Shown piece by piece: positions 1-7,718 of a stretch of DNA of 38,476 nucleotides. Each line of letters opens with the position of its first letter. The stretch's first letter is position 1. The stretch is taken from contig JAILGE010000026.1 in assembly GCA_024697065.1 (NCBI GenBank), positions 1-38,476 on the forward strand. Direction: 5' to 3'. This DNA comes from Lachnospiraceae bacterium. GTDB lineage: Bacteria; Bacillota; Clostridia; Lachnospirales; Lachnospiraceae. Under the pieces are notes generated by a model. It worked only from the letters and a program-made list of their open reading frames with translations, was not told the DNA's origin and searched no databases. Position numbers and translations under genes: made by a program.

Positions 1-1
1 T

Positions 2-154
2 TCCGTAGTGACATTCTTCCTGTATAGTAATGATCTTCAGATCGTGTCGGCAGTGGTCAATAATCTGGCTCCGGGACTTATGGGAATCTTCACGGTATGG
101 TTTGAAGGCTGGTATCCTGCGCGTGTTGCGGCAGGCAAAAAAATGTGTGATTGA
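2..154 (+). CDS. C-terminal fragment of an unknown membrane protein (truncated by window edge)
   Basis: The frame is open from the left edge and ends at TGA 152-154, giving the last 50 residues of a protein that starts outside the window. The fragment holds one clear hydrophobic stretch (around LQIVSAVVNNLAPGLMGIFT) followed by an aromatic segment and a short basic tail (ARVAAGKK), as expected for the last membrane helix of an integral membrane protein with a cytoplasmic C-terminus. I cannot assign a family from so little sequence. No terminator-like hairpin with a U-tract follows before the next gene. Confidence 0.55.
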   Translation, partial: SVVTFFLYSNDLQIVSAVVNNLAPGLMGIFTVWFEGWYPARVAAGKKMCD

Positions 155-273
155 AAAATCCCTTTTAAATTGTGCATGTTCAGAGAGGGATAGCTGAGAC
201 CTTTTCGGATATAGTAGAATTGGAGAGCAGATGTAAAATGATCTGTACAAAACGGAAGGTTTTGGAGTAAGAA

Positions 274-1170
274 ATGAAGAAATATAAAAATAAAAAGATA
301 TGGGATCTGTATTCACTTCAATATGCATTTTCTGTAGCAGGTATGGTTATGATACTCATAGCCGTTTTGCTGATCGGGTATGGATTGCCCCTCTTTTTCG
401 GTTTCAGAAAGGAATTGAAGGGAATACGCCGTATAATATCCTTATCAGGGATCACCGCAGATGACATAGACAGGGAGTCTATGAAGAAAGGGGCACGATG
501 GTTGGGTTCGTTAAAGATTTATCTGACCAAAAATATGCTGGTCGGACTCAGAGCGGATTATATGAAAGACTATGACGATCAGGTGGCATTTCGATATGAA
601 GATATATGCAGCGTCTATAGATATAATGCGAAACCAAAATACGGTATGCCGTCAAACGTAAAGGGAAGATATCTGATCTGTGCAGAAGCTAAGGACGGTA
701 AGAAATATGTTCTGTCTGACAGCTCTGTTATAGGAGACAGCAGAGATGTGTGCGATGAAAGTATCGTACTGTTTAGAGAATTAGAGAAAAGAGCTCCGCA
801 TATAGCAACGACGCCTGCAGATGGAAAGTATAAGGTATTCCGTTATCCGTTCTATATATATTTATCGGGAGGACGTTATGAGGAAGGGCCGGAGGCGTAT
901 GAAAAGCTTGGTGATTTTTGCGAGGAACTGGAGTGGAGATTTGAGCAAGACAATCTGATGCAGCACTACCCGACAGTGGAAGCAATTTTCAGGATGTCGA
1001 TGGTATTCAAACCGGATGGTTTTGTTGAAATAACCGTGGGCTATTTTGAAGAGTTCGAAGAACAGGTCAGGGCAGATATGGATGAGTTCCTGCGAAAGCA
1101 GCTTATGGCCTGGGGGAACGATGAAGAATGGGAAGAGGAAGAAACTGTCGTTTTCTGTCAGAAAAAGTAG
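274..1170 (+). CDS. Hypothetical membrane-anchored protein
   Basis: This 298-residue protein has one N-terminal transmembrane segment (about residues 14-42, rich in V/I/L/G) and a long soluble remainder. The start follows a GGAG about 8 bases upstream. After the helix there is a region with a small beta-rich look (residues about 70-150, including RADYMKDYDDQVAFRYEDI). A C-terminal part rich in Glu and aromatics ends in a very acidic tail (NDEEWEEEET). I do not recognise the family and see no catalytic motif. It is followed after 127 bases by the radical SAM gene on the same strand, and nothing in the sequence ties the two functionally. Codon use and open length support a real gene. Confidence 0.7.
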   Translation: MKKYKNKKIWDLYSLQYAFSVAGMVMILIAVLLIGYGLPLFFGFRKELKGIRRIISLSGITADDIDRESMKKGARWLGSLKIYLTKNMLVGLRADYMKDYDDQVAFRYEDICSVYRYNAKPKYGMPSNVKGRYLICAEAKDGKKYVLSDSSVIGDSRDVCDESIVLFRELEKRAPHIATTPADGKYKVFRYPFYIYLSGGRYEEGPEAYEKLGDFCEELEWRFEQDNLMQHYPTVEAIFRMSMVFKPDGFVEITVGYFEEFEEQVRADMDEFLRKQLMAWGNDEEWEEEETVVFCQKK

Positions 1171-1297
1171 CACATGGTATGGCAAGTCTGCTTGCTGATA
1201 ATTCTATGAGATATGATAAGGAGCAGTACAGGAAGATAATATCATGCAGGGATGAATTGCCGGAAAGAAAAAGAGAAGAAAGGCGGAACTGTGTTGA

Positions 1298-2176
1298 ATG
1301 CATTATGTTGATGCTAAGGGGATTCTGACAGGGAATGGCGGGTTCTGTGGAATGAACATATACAGGGGATGTACCCATGGCTGCATCTACTGTGACAGCA
1401 GGAGCAGATGCTATCGGTTCACGCATCCCTTTGAAGATATTGAGGTGAAGCAGAATGCACCGGAGCTTCTGGAAAAGGCGCTTAGGTCGAAGCGAAAGAA
1501 ATGCATGATCGGAACCGGCGCAATGTCGGATCCGTATATGCATTGTGAAGAAGAACTGGAACTGACAAGGAAATGTCTGAAGATCATTTTGAAGAATGGC
1601 TTTGGTGTTGCGGTTCAGACAAAATCGGATCGGATCCTTCGGGATATTGATCTGCTGGAAGAAATAAACCGTTCTGCAAAATGCGTGGTGCAGATGACAT
1701 TGACAACTTATGATGATGATCTGTGCCGGATGATTGAGCCGAATGTTTGCAACACAAAACGTCGTATAGAAGTGCTGGAAGAAATGCGTGATAGGGGGAT
1801 TCCGACGATCGTCTGGATCACCCCTATCCTGCCGTTTATCAATGATACAGAGGATAATATCACTGCAATCCTGAATGAGTGTGTCAGGGTTGGTGTGAAA
1901 GGGATAATTGATTTCGGAATGGGACTGACGCTTCGGGAAGGTGACAGAGAATACTATTATGCTGCACTTGACAGACATTTTCCGGGAATGAAAGAGCGAT
2001 ACATCAGACAGTATGGGAATGCGTATGAACTGCCAAGCCCGAATGCAAAAAAGCTGAAGGGAATACTCCGGAAGATCTGCGATGACAATGAAATCCTGTC
2101 AACTCCGGAGGCGTGTTTCGGATTTATGCAGGAACTACCGGATAAGTATACCCAGATGAGTATATTCGATCTGTAA
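1298..2176 (+). CDS. Radical SAM protein, SPL-like family
   Basis: The 292-residue protein carries the radical SAM cluster motif CTHGCIYC (CX3CX2C, about residues 28-35) that binds a [4Fe-4S] cluster and S-adenosylmethionine. The surrounding text (NIYRGCTHGCIYCDSRS, GTGAMSDPY, ITPILPFINDT) is typical of the spore-photoproduct-lyase-related radical SAM family (COG1533). That family is poorly characterised outside true SPL, so a DNA-repair role is only a possibility. The start at 1298 follows an AAAGGCGG about 11 bases upstream. The C-terminus, QMSIFDL, resembles a beta-clamp binding peptide. A strong terminator lies just downstream at 2266-2299. The family call is firm; substrate and reaction are unknown. 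Confidence 0.85.
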   Translation: MHYVDAKGILTGNGGFCGMNIYRGCTHGCIYCDSRSRCYRFTHPFEDIEVKQNAPELLEKALRSKRKKCMIGTGAMSDPYMHCEEELELTRKCLKIILKNGFGVAVQTKSDRILRDIDLLEEINRSAKCVVQMTLTTYDDDLCRMIEPNVCNTKRRIEVLEEMRDRGIPTIVWITPILPFINDTEDNITAILNECVRVGVKGIIDFGMGLTLREGDREYYYAALDRHFPGMKERYIRQYGNAYELPSPNAKKLKGILRKICDDNEILSTPEACFGFMQELPDKYTQMSIFDL

Positions 2177-2265
2177 AGCATATCAATTACGAATATGCTG
2201 AAAGCCATATTCAAGAACTCTTTGACAAAACGTGAAGTTTGGTAATAAAATAACCCAAGAACAAT

Positions 2266-2299
2266 GGCGTTTGCACTAGCAGACGCCTATTTTTTTTTC
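2266..2299 (+). terminator. Intrinsic terminator after the radical SAM gene
   Basis: Stem 2266-2274 pairs with 2279-2287 (GGCGTTTGC against GCAGACGCC, one G-U pair), with the four-base loop ACTA, followed by TATTTTTTTTT. The U-tract overlaps the last codons of the convergent EamA gene, whose AAA lysine codons are its complement. Confidence 0.85.
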
Positions 2300-3204
2300 G
2301 ATCCATATTTTAAGGATATAAAAACTCCGATAAAAATGACCAGTATGCCGATGATACTATTGACGGCTATATCTTCGTGAAGCAGCAAGTAACACATAAA
2401 ACTGGCAAGGGGTGGTTTTATAAAAAAGGACATCGAACTGATAGATGTATCCAGATTAGATAAAGCATCAAAGTAAAAATAGTAGGCGATCCCGGTAACG
2501 AAAACAGCCACAAAAAGGAATTGCCAGATAATTGTTTGATAATCAAAAGAAAAAGGATTGCTGTTATTGATCGCTCCCGTAACCAGGAGCAGTGGGATCA
2601 CAGTTAAAGATCCGTAAACGGATGAAAGTGTTGTACATGTAAGGCTGCCGTATTTTTTTACTCTGGGTTTGTTTAAGACTGTATATAAACTAAAAATAAG
2701 CATTCCCGCAAAAATGAGAAGAACTCCTAAAATAAACGAAGAGTCAACATTGAATTTGATGGAAAAGACATGAGCACATGTAATAAACAGCCCGATTATT
2801 CCAATGATCAATCCCACAACTTTTCCCTTAGTCAGTTTTTCCTTAAGAATCAAAGCTGAGAAAAGTGAAATAAAAAGAGGGTTTGAACTGAAAATGATAG
2901 CGGTAAGACTTGCTGAAGAAAGTTGTAAACCTATCTGAGTAACAGCCATACTGCAGAATACTAAAAGAAAACCCATCACGAGGTTGATCAGATGATCCTT
3001 GAGAGTAAAAATGATACTTCTTCTTTTGATCTCTTTAAGGGCAAAAGGAATAAGTATTATCCCTCCGATCAGAAATCTGTAAAAGGTCAATTGAAAAGAC
3101 GAAATACAACCGTGCATGGATTTGCTGGCAACTTCAAAGGTGCTAAACATCAGTATGGCAAATAACAGACCAAGAAGATATTTTATATTAGTTTTCTTTT
3201 CCAT
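2287..3204 (-). CDS. EamA/DMT-family transporter
   Basis: This 305-residue protein has about ten hydrophobic segments in two repeated halves, the usual layout and length of the drug/metabolite transporter (EamA) family of inner-membrane exporters. Recognisable spots are FYRFLIGGIILIPFAL in the first half and ALILKEKLTKGKVVGLIIG, the typical helix end with a Lys-Glu-Lys loop. The start ATG follows GGAG about 10 bases upstream. The gene is divergent from the LysR regulator at 3334, with a 129-base intergenic region, so that regulator may also control it. Substrates in this family range from amino acids to nucleobases and cannot be predicted. The membrane family call is secure. Confidence 0.88.
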   Translation of the reverse strand: MEKKTNIKYLLGLLFAILMFSTFEVASKSMHGCISSFQLTFYRFLIGGIILIPFALKEIKRRSIIFTLKDHLINLVMGFLLVFCSMAVTQIGLQLSSASLTAIIFSSNPLFISLFSALILKEKLTKGKVVGLIIGIIGLFITCAHVFSIKFNVDSSFILGVLLIFAGMLIFSLYTVLNKPRVKKYGSLTCTTLSSVYGSLTVIPLLLVTGAINNSNPFSFDYQTIIWQFLFVAVFVTGIAYYFYFDALSNLDTSISSMSFFIKPPLASFMCYLLLHEDIAVNSIIGILVIFIGVFISLKYGSKKK

Positions 3205-3333
3205 GTGATAATGCTCCGCTCTTAGATGTGATAGTTAGTTTATGGATTTATGGTAGCATAGTGCGGAATATAAACGCCAATACTTAGAAGGGTATAAAAA
3301 TTATAAATAATCACCTATACAGGGAGAGTGTAT

Positions 3334-4269
3334 ATGAATTCAAGACAGCTGGAATATGTTCTGGCAGTAAGTGAAACAATGAGTTTTTCCAAGGCTGCAA
3401 AAAAATTATATGTATCACAGCCATCGCTTAGTCAGTATATAAAAAAAGTTGAGTCTGAGATCGGCGCAGACATTTTTGTGAGGACTACACCTCTCAAACT
3501 GACTTACGTGGGAGAGATATTTGTTAAATATGCAAACGCAATAATGAATGAAGAAAAAAAACTTGTAACAGAGATGGCGGATATAAGCAACAATAAGCTT
3601 GGTAAGATCAGGATAGGTGCGGGGCCGTTAAACAGTGCTATTGTTCTTCCGTATGTAATAGAGCGATTCTCTAAGGAATACCCGGACATTTCCGTTGTCA
3701 TAGAAGAGTCCGGTGAAACGGAATTGTTAGGGTTATTGGATTCCGGTGAAGTAGATATAGTGCTGACAGTTATGAATCCTCCGGTTTCCGATATGAGGAT
3801 TGTTGAAGAGGTAGAAAGAGAACAGTATGTTTTAGTGGTACCTTCATCATTAGATATAAAAAATTCAGAATATATGAAAGAAAAGAAAAAAAACAAAAGA
3901 GATTTGCCATTGATAGATATAAATGAATGCAGGCATCTGCCATATATAATGCAGGATCAGGCTATGCCGGCATATATCATATTTGAAGAATTGTGCAGAA
4001 AGCGCGGATTTATGCCAAAGACCAAAGTGGTTTGTAAGAACGTTAATACAGCTATACAGCTTGCGGGGAGAGGGATTGGAGCGTGTTTCGTACCATCAAG
4101 TATTGCCGGAGAACTGCCGCAGGATAAACTTCATAGCTACAATGTGATAGGAAGTGAGACCGGGAGAGTTATTAAGATCATTTACAGAAAAAGTATGAAT
4201 CTTTCTCAAATACATGAGAGATTTATTGAAGCGATAAGAATGTTTTATAAAGACAATCCGGAAGTATAG
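3334..4269 (+). CDS. LysR-family transcriptional regulator (first of two)
   Basis: This 311-residue protein has the N-terminal LysR winged helix-turn-helix (about residues 1-60, MNSRQLEYVLAVSETMSFSKAAKK then VSQPSLSQYIKKVE) and a C-terminal periplasmic-binding-protein-like effector domain (about 90-300). The ATG at 3334 is preferred over an in-frame GTG at 3328 because AGGGAGA lies 6-7 bases before the ATG. It is clearly related to the second regulator at 5768: both share SQPSLSQYI and the same effector-domain layout. It lies directly upstream of the gene for the binding protein of the transporter, and its stop is one base from the putative operator at 4271. The likely role is effector-responsive control of the uptake and catabolic genes. 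Confidence 0.9.
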   Translation: MNSRQLEYVLAVSETMSFSKAAKKLYVSQPSLSQYIKKVESEIGADIFVRTTPLKLTYVGEIFVKYANAIMNEEKKLVTEMADISNNKLGKIRIGAGPLNSAIVLPYVIERFSKEYPDISVVIEESGETELLGLLDSGEVDIVLTVMNPPVSDMRIVEEVEREQYVLVVPSSLDIKNSEYMKEKKKNKRDLPLIDINECRHLPYIMQDQAMPAYIIFEELCRKRGFMPKTKVVCKNVNTAIQLAGRGIGACFVPSSIAGELPQDKLHSYNVIGSETGRVIKIIYRKSMNLSQIHERFIEAIRMFYKDNPEV

Positions 4270-4270
4270 G

Positions 4271-4333
4271 CTATCAGTTATAATTCGGATAGTTATTATA
4301 GTATTTGTTTAAAAATATCGGCTATGCTAATAT
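4271..4333 (+). promoter_or_regulatory. LysR-type operator and promoter A, upstream of the binding-protein gene
   Basis: An extended -10 TGC-TAATAT (4325-4333) lies 17 bases after TTGTTT (4305-4310). Upstream, the element CTATCAGTTATAAT (4271-4284) begins an imperfect dyad CTATC-N12-GATAG (4271-4292), placed where a LysR-type activator would bind. The whole arrangement recurs with exactly the same spacing at 6690-6752. Confidence 0.65.
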
Positions 4334-4356
4334 CAACTCAACCGGAAAGGGAAGGA

Positions 4357-4399
4357 AACAAAGAGGTTTTCAAGATATCATCTTGGGAACCTCTTTGTT
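4357..4399 (+). promoter_or_regulatory. Long 5'UTR hairpin A, attenuator-like
   Basis: 4357-4376 pairs with 4380-4399 over 20 base pairs with two G-U pairs and the three-base loop ATC. The lower stem AACAAAGAGG/CCTCTTTGTT is shared with the hairpin at 6773-6815, while the upper half differs. There is no good U-tract after it. It could be an attenuator, an mRNA-stabilising 5' structure, or the terminator of the upstream regulator gene. Confidence 0.6.
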
Positions 4400-4426
4400 A
4401 TATATTAGCGGCAGGAGGTCAAAGCT

Positions 4427-5671
4427 ATGAAAAACAATTTTATCAGGAAAATGGCGGCATATGCTATCGCATCATCATTGATAGCAGGATGTTTATCAGG
4501 GTGTGGTGCCGGAACAAACGGCGCAGGTGATACGAGTGGAGCCGACGGAGAGGTAAAAGAGATTAAGATCGGATCGATCCACCCTCTGACAGGAAGTATG
4601 GCTTACGAGGGACAGGCTTTGGTTAATGCTCAGCAGATTGCGATTGATGAGATCAATGCATCAGGTGGCATTAAGTCCATGGGCGGAGCTAAGCTGGTTC
4701 TTGTAACAGGGGACAGCCAGGGTGCTGCGGATATAGGCGCTAGTGAAGCACAGCGTCTTATTGAAAAGGAAGGCGTTGTTGCACTTACCGGTGCCTATCA
4801 GTCAAGTGTAGTAGAAACAACTTCGCAGGAAGCGGAAAAGGCCGGGATTCCCTATATGGTTTCGGTAGGATCTACGGTTTCACTTGCAGAGAGAGGGTTC
4901 TCTACATTCTTCAGAGTTCAACCTAATGCGGAATTGTTTGGTTCGGATTCTATGAAGATGCTGAGCGAGATAAGGAAGGATGATTGGCAGACACTTGCCA
5001 TTATTCATGAAGACTCCGTAATGGGTACATCTACTGCTGAATATATCGAGGCTAACATTGAACAGTCGGGGTTAAAGCTGTTGGGAAATTTGGCATACTC
5101 AGCCGGTGCAACAACATTAGATTCTGAAGTGACTGCATTGGCAGGAATGAATCCTGACGTCCTGGTTTGTATAGGTTATTACTCAGATACGTCACTTTTA
5201 TTCAGAACTATTAATGAGAGAGACATTAAATTCAAGTGTGTACTAGGAGTATGTAATGGTGCGATCTCGGATGAGAAGTTTGTTGCAGAATTTGGTGACA
5301 GTGTCGAGAATTTCCTGAACTGTAATTATAGTATCAATAAGAACAGTGAAGTGGCTAAAAAGCTGATGGAAACTTATAAGACTAAGTATAACGAGGACAT
5401 TATCAATCATGCTGTATTCGCGTATGAAGCGGTTAAGGTACTTGCTGCTGCATTGGAAGAAGCAGGAACAACTGATGGTGATAAGGTATGCGAAGCGCTC
5501 AGAGGATTAAGTTACCCTAATGAAGAGATGGTGACAGCTATGTCAGGTAATATTGAGTTTAATGAGAAGGGTGAGAACAAAAATGCATCCCTTACTTTGA
5601 TCCAGATTCAGGATGGTACAAATAAAGTAGTATATCCTACAGAATTTGCGGAATCGGAGATCAGATACTGA
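4427..5671 (+). CDS. ABC transporter substrate-binding lipoprotein (branched-chain amino acid/HAAT type)
   Basis: This 414-residue protein belongs to the type I periplasmic binding family used by Liv/HAAT transporters. A lipoprotein signal peptide ends at C22 or C26 (LIAGC or LSGC). The mature part opens with IKIGSIHPLTGSMAYEGQALVNAQQIAIDE (shown in pieces: IGSIHPLTGSM, INASGG), the standard start of this fold. GGAGG sits 8 bases before the ATG. It is transcribed apart from the permease and ATPase genes, with its own promoter and hairpin, although those genes follow at 6835. Given the hydantoinase and carbamoylase genes in the next operon, the ligand is more likely a ureide, hydantoin or pyrimidine derivative than leucine. 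That is inference. Confidence 0.88.
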   Translation: MKNNFIRKMAAYAIASSLIAGCLSGCGAGTNGAGDTSGADGEVKEIKIGSIHPLTGSMAYEGQALVNAQQIAIDEINASGGIKSMGGAKLVLVTGDSQGAADIGASEAQRLIEKEGVVALTGAYQSSVVETTSQEAEKAGIPYMVSVGSTVSLAERGFSTFFRVQPNAELFGSDSMKMLSEIRKDDWQTLAIIHEDSVMGTSTAEYIEANIEQSGLKLLGNLAYSAGATTLDSEVTALAGMNPDVLVCIGYYSDTSLLFRTINERDIKFKCVLGVCNGAISDEKFVAEFGDSVENFLNCNYSINKNSEVAKKLMETYKTKYNEDIINHAVFAYEAVKVLAAALEEAGTTDGDKVCEALRGLSYPNEEMVTAMSGNIEFNEKGENKNASLTLIQIQDGTNKVVYPTEFAESEIRY

Positions 5672-5690
5672 TCTGCAGATGATCCGCAGG

Positions 5691-5718
5691 GGAGGCCAAT
5701 GGCAACATTGGCCTCCTT
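5691..5718 (+). terminator. Terminator-like hairpin after the binding-protein gene
   Basis: GGAGGCCAATG (5691-5701) pairs perfectly with CATTGGCCTCC (5706-5716) around the loop GCAA. Only a short T run follows, so termination may be partial. It separates the binding-protein gene from the second LysR gene. Confidence 0.65.
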
Positions 5719-5767
5719 ATGCATTGTTCAGACTTTTGTAAATAATCAAGATAAGGAAGCGGAAATC

Positions 5768-6667
5768 ATGAATGCCAGACAACTTGAATGCGTAATAGTA
5801 CTTGCGGAAGAACGGAGTTTCTCGGAAGCGGCAAAAAGGCTGGGAATATCCCAACCGTCATTAAGTCAGTATATTCAAAAAATTGAAGAGGAATGCGGGA
5901 ACGAATTATTTGAGCGATCCATTCCTCTTAATCTGACGTACTCGGGCCGGGTATATGTTGAACATGCAAAAAATATAATGCGTTCGCAAAAGGAGATGCA
6001 GCAGATACTTATTGATATTTCGACAGAAGATGCAGGTAAGATCGTAATAGGAACAGGACCTATAAACAGTATTACTTTTTTGCCGACGGTTGTATATGAG
6101 TTTAAGAAAAGATTTCCGAAGGTTGAAGTTGTTCTTGAGGAGTATTACGAAAAAGAATTGGCATTAAAGGAAATGGATGGCAAGATCGATCTGGTTATTT
6201 CTACAAGAAAAGTAAATGAAGAAAAATTCGAATACATCCCGCTTTTTGAAGAAAAAATGCTGTTAACAGTCAGAGCAGACTCAGAGTTTGCCGGGAGTCA
6301 TCCTGCAAGTAATGATAATAATTATACTGTTTGCGCGAAAGAATGTTTAAAATTAAAATTTATAGAAATGGATGAATTCTTCCCTATACAAAGATGTTTA
6401 AAGAAAATGTTTGAAGAAAACGGGGAATCCCCCGATTATGTAGTAAAATGCGGAAGCATAATGACGGCTTATTCGCTTGCCAAGACGGGGATTGGTGCTA
6501 TGCTTCTTCCATCAGGAGCAATAAAGAATAACAGGGATGAGAATATGAGATACTATGATCTGGATCCTGCACCGGGGGTTCGGCCTTTCGGTGTATATTT
6601 TTCTAAAGGAAAATATATAACAAGAGCCATGCGTGAATTTATTGAAATCCTGAAGGCTATAAAATAA
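5768..6667 (+). CDS. LysR-family transcriptional regulator (second of two)
   Basis: This 299-residue LysR protein has an N-terminal winged helix-turn-helix (MNARQLECVIVLAEERSFSE then GISQPSLSQYIQKIE) and a C-terminal effector domain. The start at 5768 is preferred over an in-frame ATG at 5699 because AAGGAAG lies 8 bases before it. The upstream ATG also falls inside a stem-loop and would add a 23-residue tail unlike the family. It is paralogous to the regulator at 3334. The stop codon is followed within about 20 bases by an operator/promoter nearly identical to the one after the first regulator. The two regulators probably recognise the same or overlapping sites. Confidence 0.9.
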   Translation: MNARQLECVIVLAEERSFSEAAKRLGISQPSLSQYIQKIEEECGNELFERSIPLNLTYSGRVYVEHAKNIMRSQKEMQQILIDISTEDAGKIVIGTGPINSITFLPTVVYEFKKRFPKVEVVLEEYYEKELALKEMDGKIDLVISTRKVNEEKFEYIPLFEEKMLLTVRADSEFAGSHPASNDNNYTVCAKECLKLKFIEMDEFFPIQRCLKKMFEENGESPDYVVKCGSIMTAYSLAKTGIGAMLLPSGAIKNNRDENMRYYDLDPAPGVRPFGVYFSKGKYITRAMREFIEILKAIK

Positions 6668-6689
6668 AACATCAGGGTAAATATATAGG

Positions 6690-6752
6690 CGATCGGTTAT
6701 AATCTAAATAGATATTTATGTATTTGTACTAATAATGGTCGAATGCTAATAT
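6690..6752 (+). promoter_or_regulatory. LysR-type operator and promoter B, upstream of the transport/catabolic operon
   Basis: TTGTAC (6724-6729), 17-base spacer, extended -10 TGC-TAATAT (6744-6752). The upstream element CGATCGGTTATAAT (6690-6703) matches CTATCAGTTATAAT at 4271. Every piece lies exactly 2419 bases from its counterpart in promoter A, so the two regions are copies of one module. Confidence 0.68.
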
Positions 6753-6772
6753 TGTTTCATGATCACTACTGG

Positions 6773-6815
6773 AAACAAAGAGGTTTCGGAAAACACTTCC
6801 GAAGCCTCTTTGTTT
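6773..6815 (+). promoter_or_regulatory. Long 5'UTR hairpin B, attenuator-like
   Basis: AAACAAAGAGG (6773-6783) pairs with CCTCTTTGTTT (6805-6815). The stem continues through a G-U pair into TTCGGAA/TTCCGAA with the loop AACAC. The lower stem is identical to hairpin A, and the upper stem has a different sequence but keeps its pairing. TGTTTT follows, so partial termination is possible. The next gene's AGGAGG begins about 8 bases later. Confidence 0.62.
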
Positions 6816-6834
6816 TACATAAGGAGGATAAATT

Positions 6835-7704
6835 ATGGCTGTTTCAATCACACAATCTTTGATCGACGGAATATTGATGGGAGGTGTTTATGCACTGGCG
6901 GCACTGGGTGTTTCGCTTATATTCGGTGTAATGAAGATCACAAACTTCGCCCATGGTGCTTTGATAACTGTCGGTATGTTCATCTCATATCTCATTTTTT
7001 CCACAATGGGGATTTCCCCTTATGTGTCTTTGCCTGTAACTGTTTTGCTCATGTTCTTACTGGGGTATGGAATTCAAAGAGTAACTATAAATCCGATAAT
7101 CAACGCCCCTTCACATAACCAGCTTTTATTGACACAGGGACTTTCAATCGTGCTGGAAAATATGCTCCTGGTAATTTTTACAGCAAATTATAAGTCAATG
7201 TCATTACCCGGTTTTGATAAAGCTATCAAATTGGGAATGATCTCGATAAACAAGCCGAAGCTTATAGCCTTTACACTGGTCGTAATTGCTTCCTTTGCTG
7301 TTTACATTCTTTTACAGAAAACAGATATCGGACATGCGATTAGCGCAACCTCAGTTCAGAGAGAAGGTGCGGTATTAATGGGGATCAAGGTAGACAGGAT
7401 CAATGCGATAGCTTTTGGTATAGGTGTTGCATGTGCAGGTGTAGCCGGAGCTTTACTGGCACCCATCCAGTATATATCTCCTACGGTAGGCGAAGGATTT
7501 CAATTAAAGTGCTTTGTAATAGCAGTCTTTGGTGGGCTCGGAAATATTTGGGGGGCTGTTGTTGCCGGATTGATCATAGGTATTGTTGAATCTCTTGCAT
7601 CCCTTCTTTTAGGCGGTTCATGGAGCGAAATGGTAATTTACCTGATATTTATACTGGTCCTGTTGTTTAAGCCTACAGGTCTGTTTGGAAAGAAAACACG
7701 ATAA
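6835..7704 (+). CDS. livH: ABC transporter permease, LivH type
   Basis: This 289-residue integral membrane protein has about eight helices and the conserved LivH opening (GGVYALAALGVSLIFGVMKITNFAHGAL), the best-known signature of the branched-chain amino acid-type permease family. The late motif VFGGLGNIWGAVVAGLIIG is also typical. AGGAGG lies 8 bases before the ATG. It is the first gene of an operon read from promoter B, with LivM 14 bases downstream. Related permeases move urea, amides and other small nitrogen compounds, so the symbol describes the family and not the substrate. Confidence 0.9.
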   Translation: MAVSITQSLIDGILMGGVYALAALGVSLIFGVMKITNFAHGALITVGMFISYLIFSTMGISPYVSLPVTVLLMFLLGYGIQRVTINPIINAPSHNQLLLTQGLSIVLENMLLVIFTANYKSMSLPGFDKAIKLGMISINKPKLIAFTLVVIASFAVYILLQKTDIGHAISATSVQREGAVLMGIKVDRINAIAFGIGVACAGVAGALLAPIQYISPTVGEGFQLKCFVIAVFGGLGNIWGAVVAGLIIGIVESLASLLLGGSWSEMVIYLIFILVLLFKPTGLFGKKTR

Positions 7705-7718
7705 GAGAGGACAAAAAT

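Noticed and set aside
1128-1328. Small plus-strand frame with charged sequence between the 298-residue protein and the radical SAM gene
   Set aside because: It overlaps both neighbours, has no ribosome site at any of its ATGs, and matches no family I know. Not enough support for a gene.
1103-1978. Long open frame (291 codons) on the minus strand
   Set aside because: It lies opposite the radical SAM gene and its upstream neighbour, is rich in His/Cys/Phe/Pro without any motif, and has no ribosome site. It is a mirror of real coding sequence.
5699-5767. Upstream in-frame ATG extending the second LysR protein by 23 residues
   Set aside because: The ATG lies inside a terminator-like hairpin and the extension does not resemble LysR N-termini; the start at 5768 has a good ribosome site.
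6759-7118. Plus-strand frame of 119 codons overlapping hairpin B and the start of livH
   Set aside because: It is out of frame with livH, runs through the hairpin, and encodes a Cys/His/Asn-rich sequence without motif.
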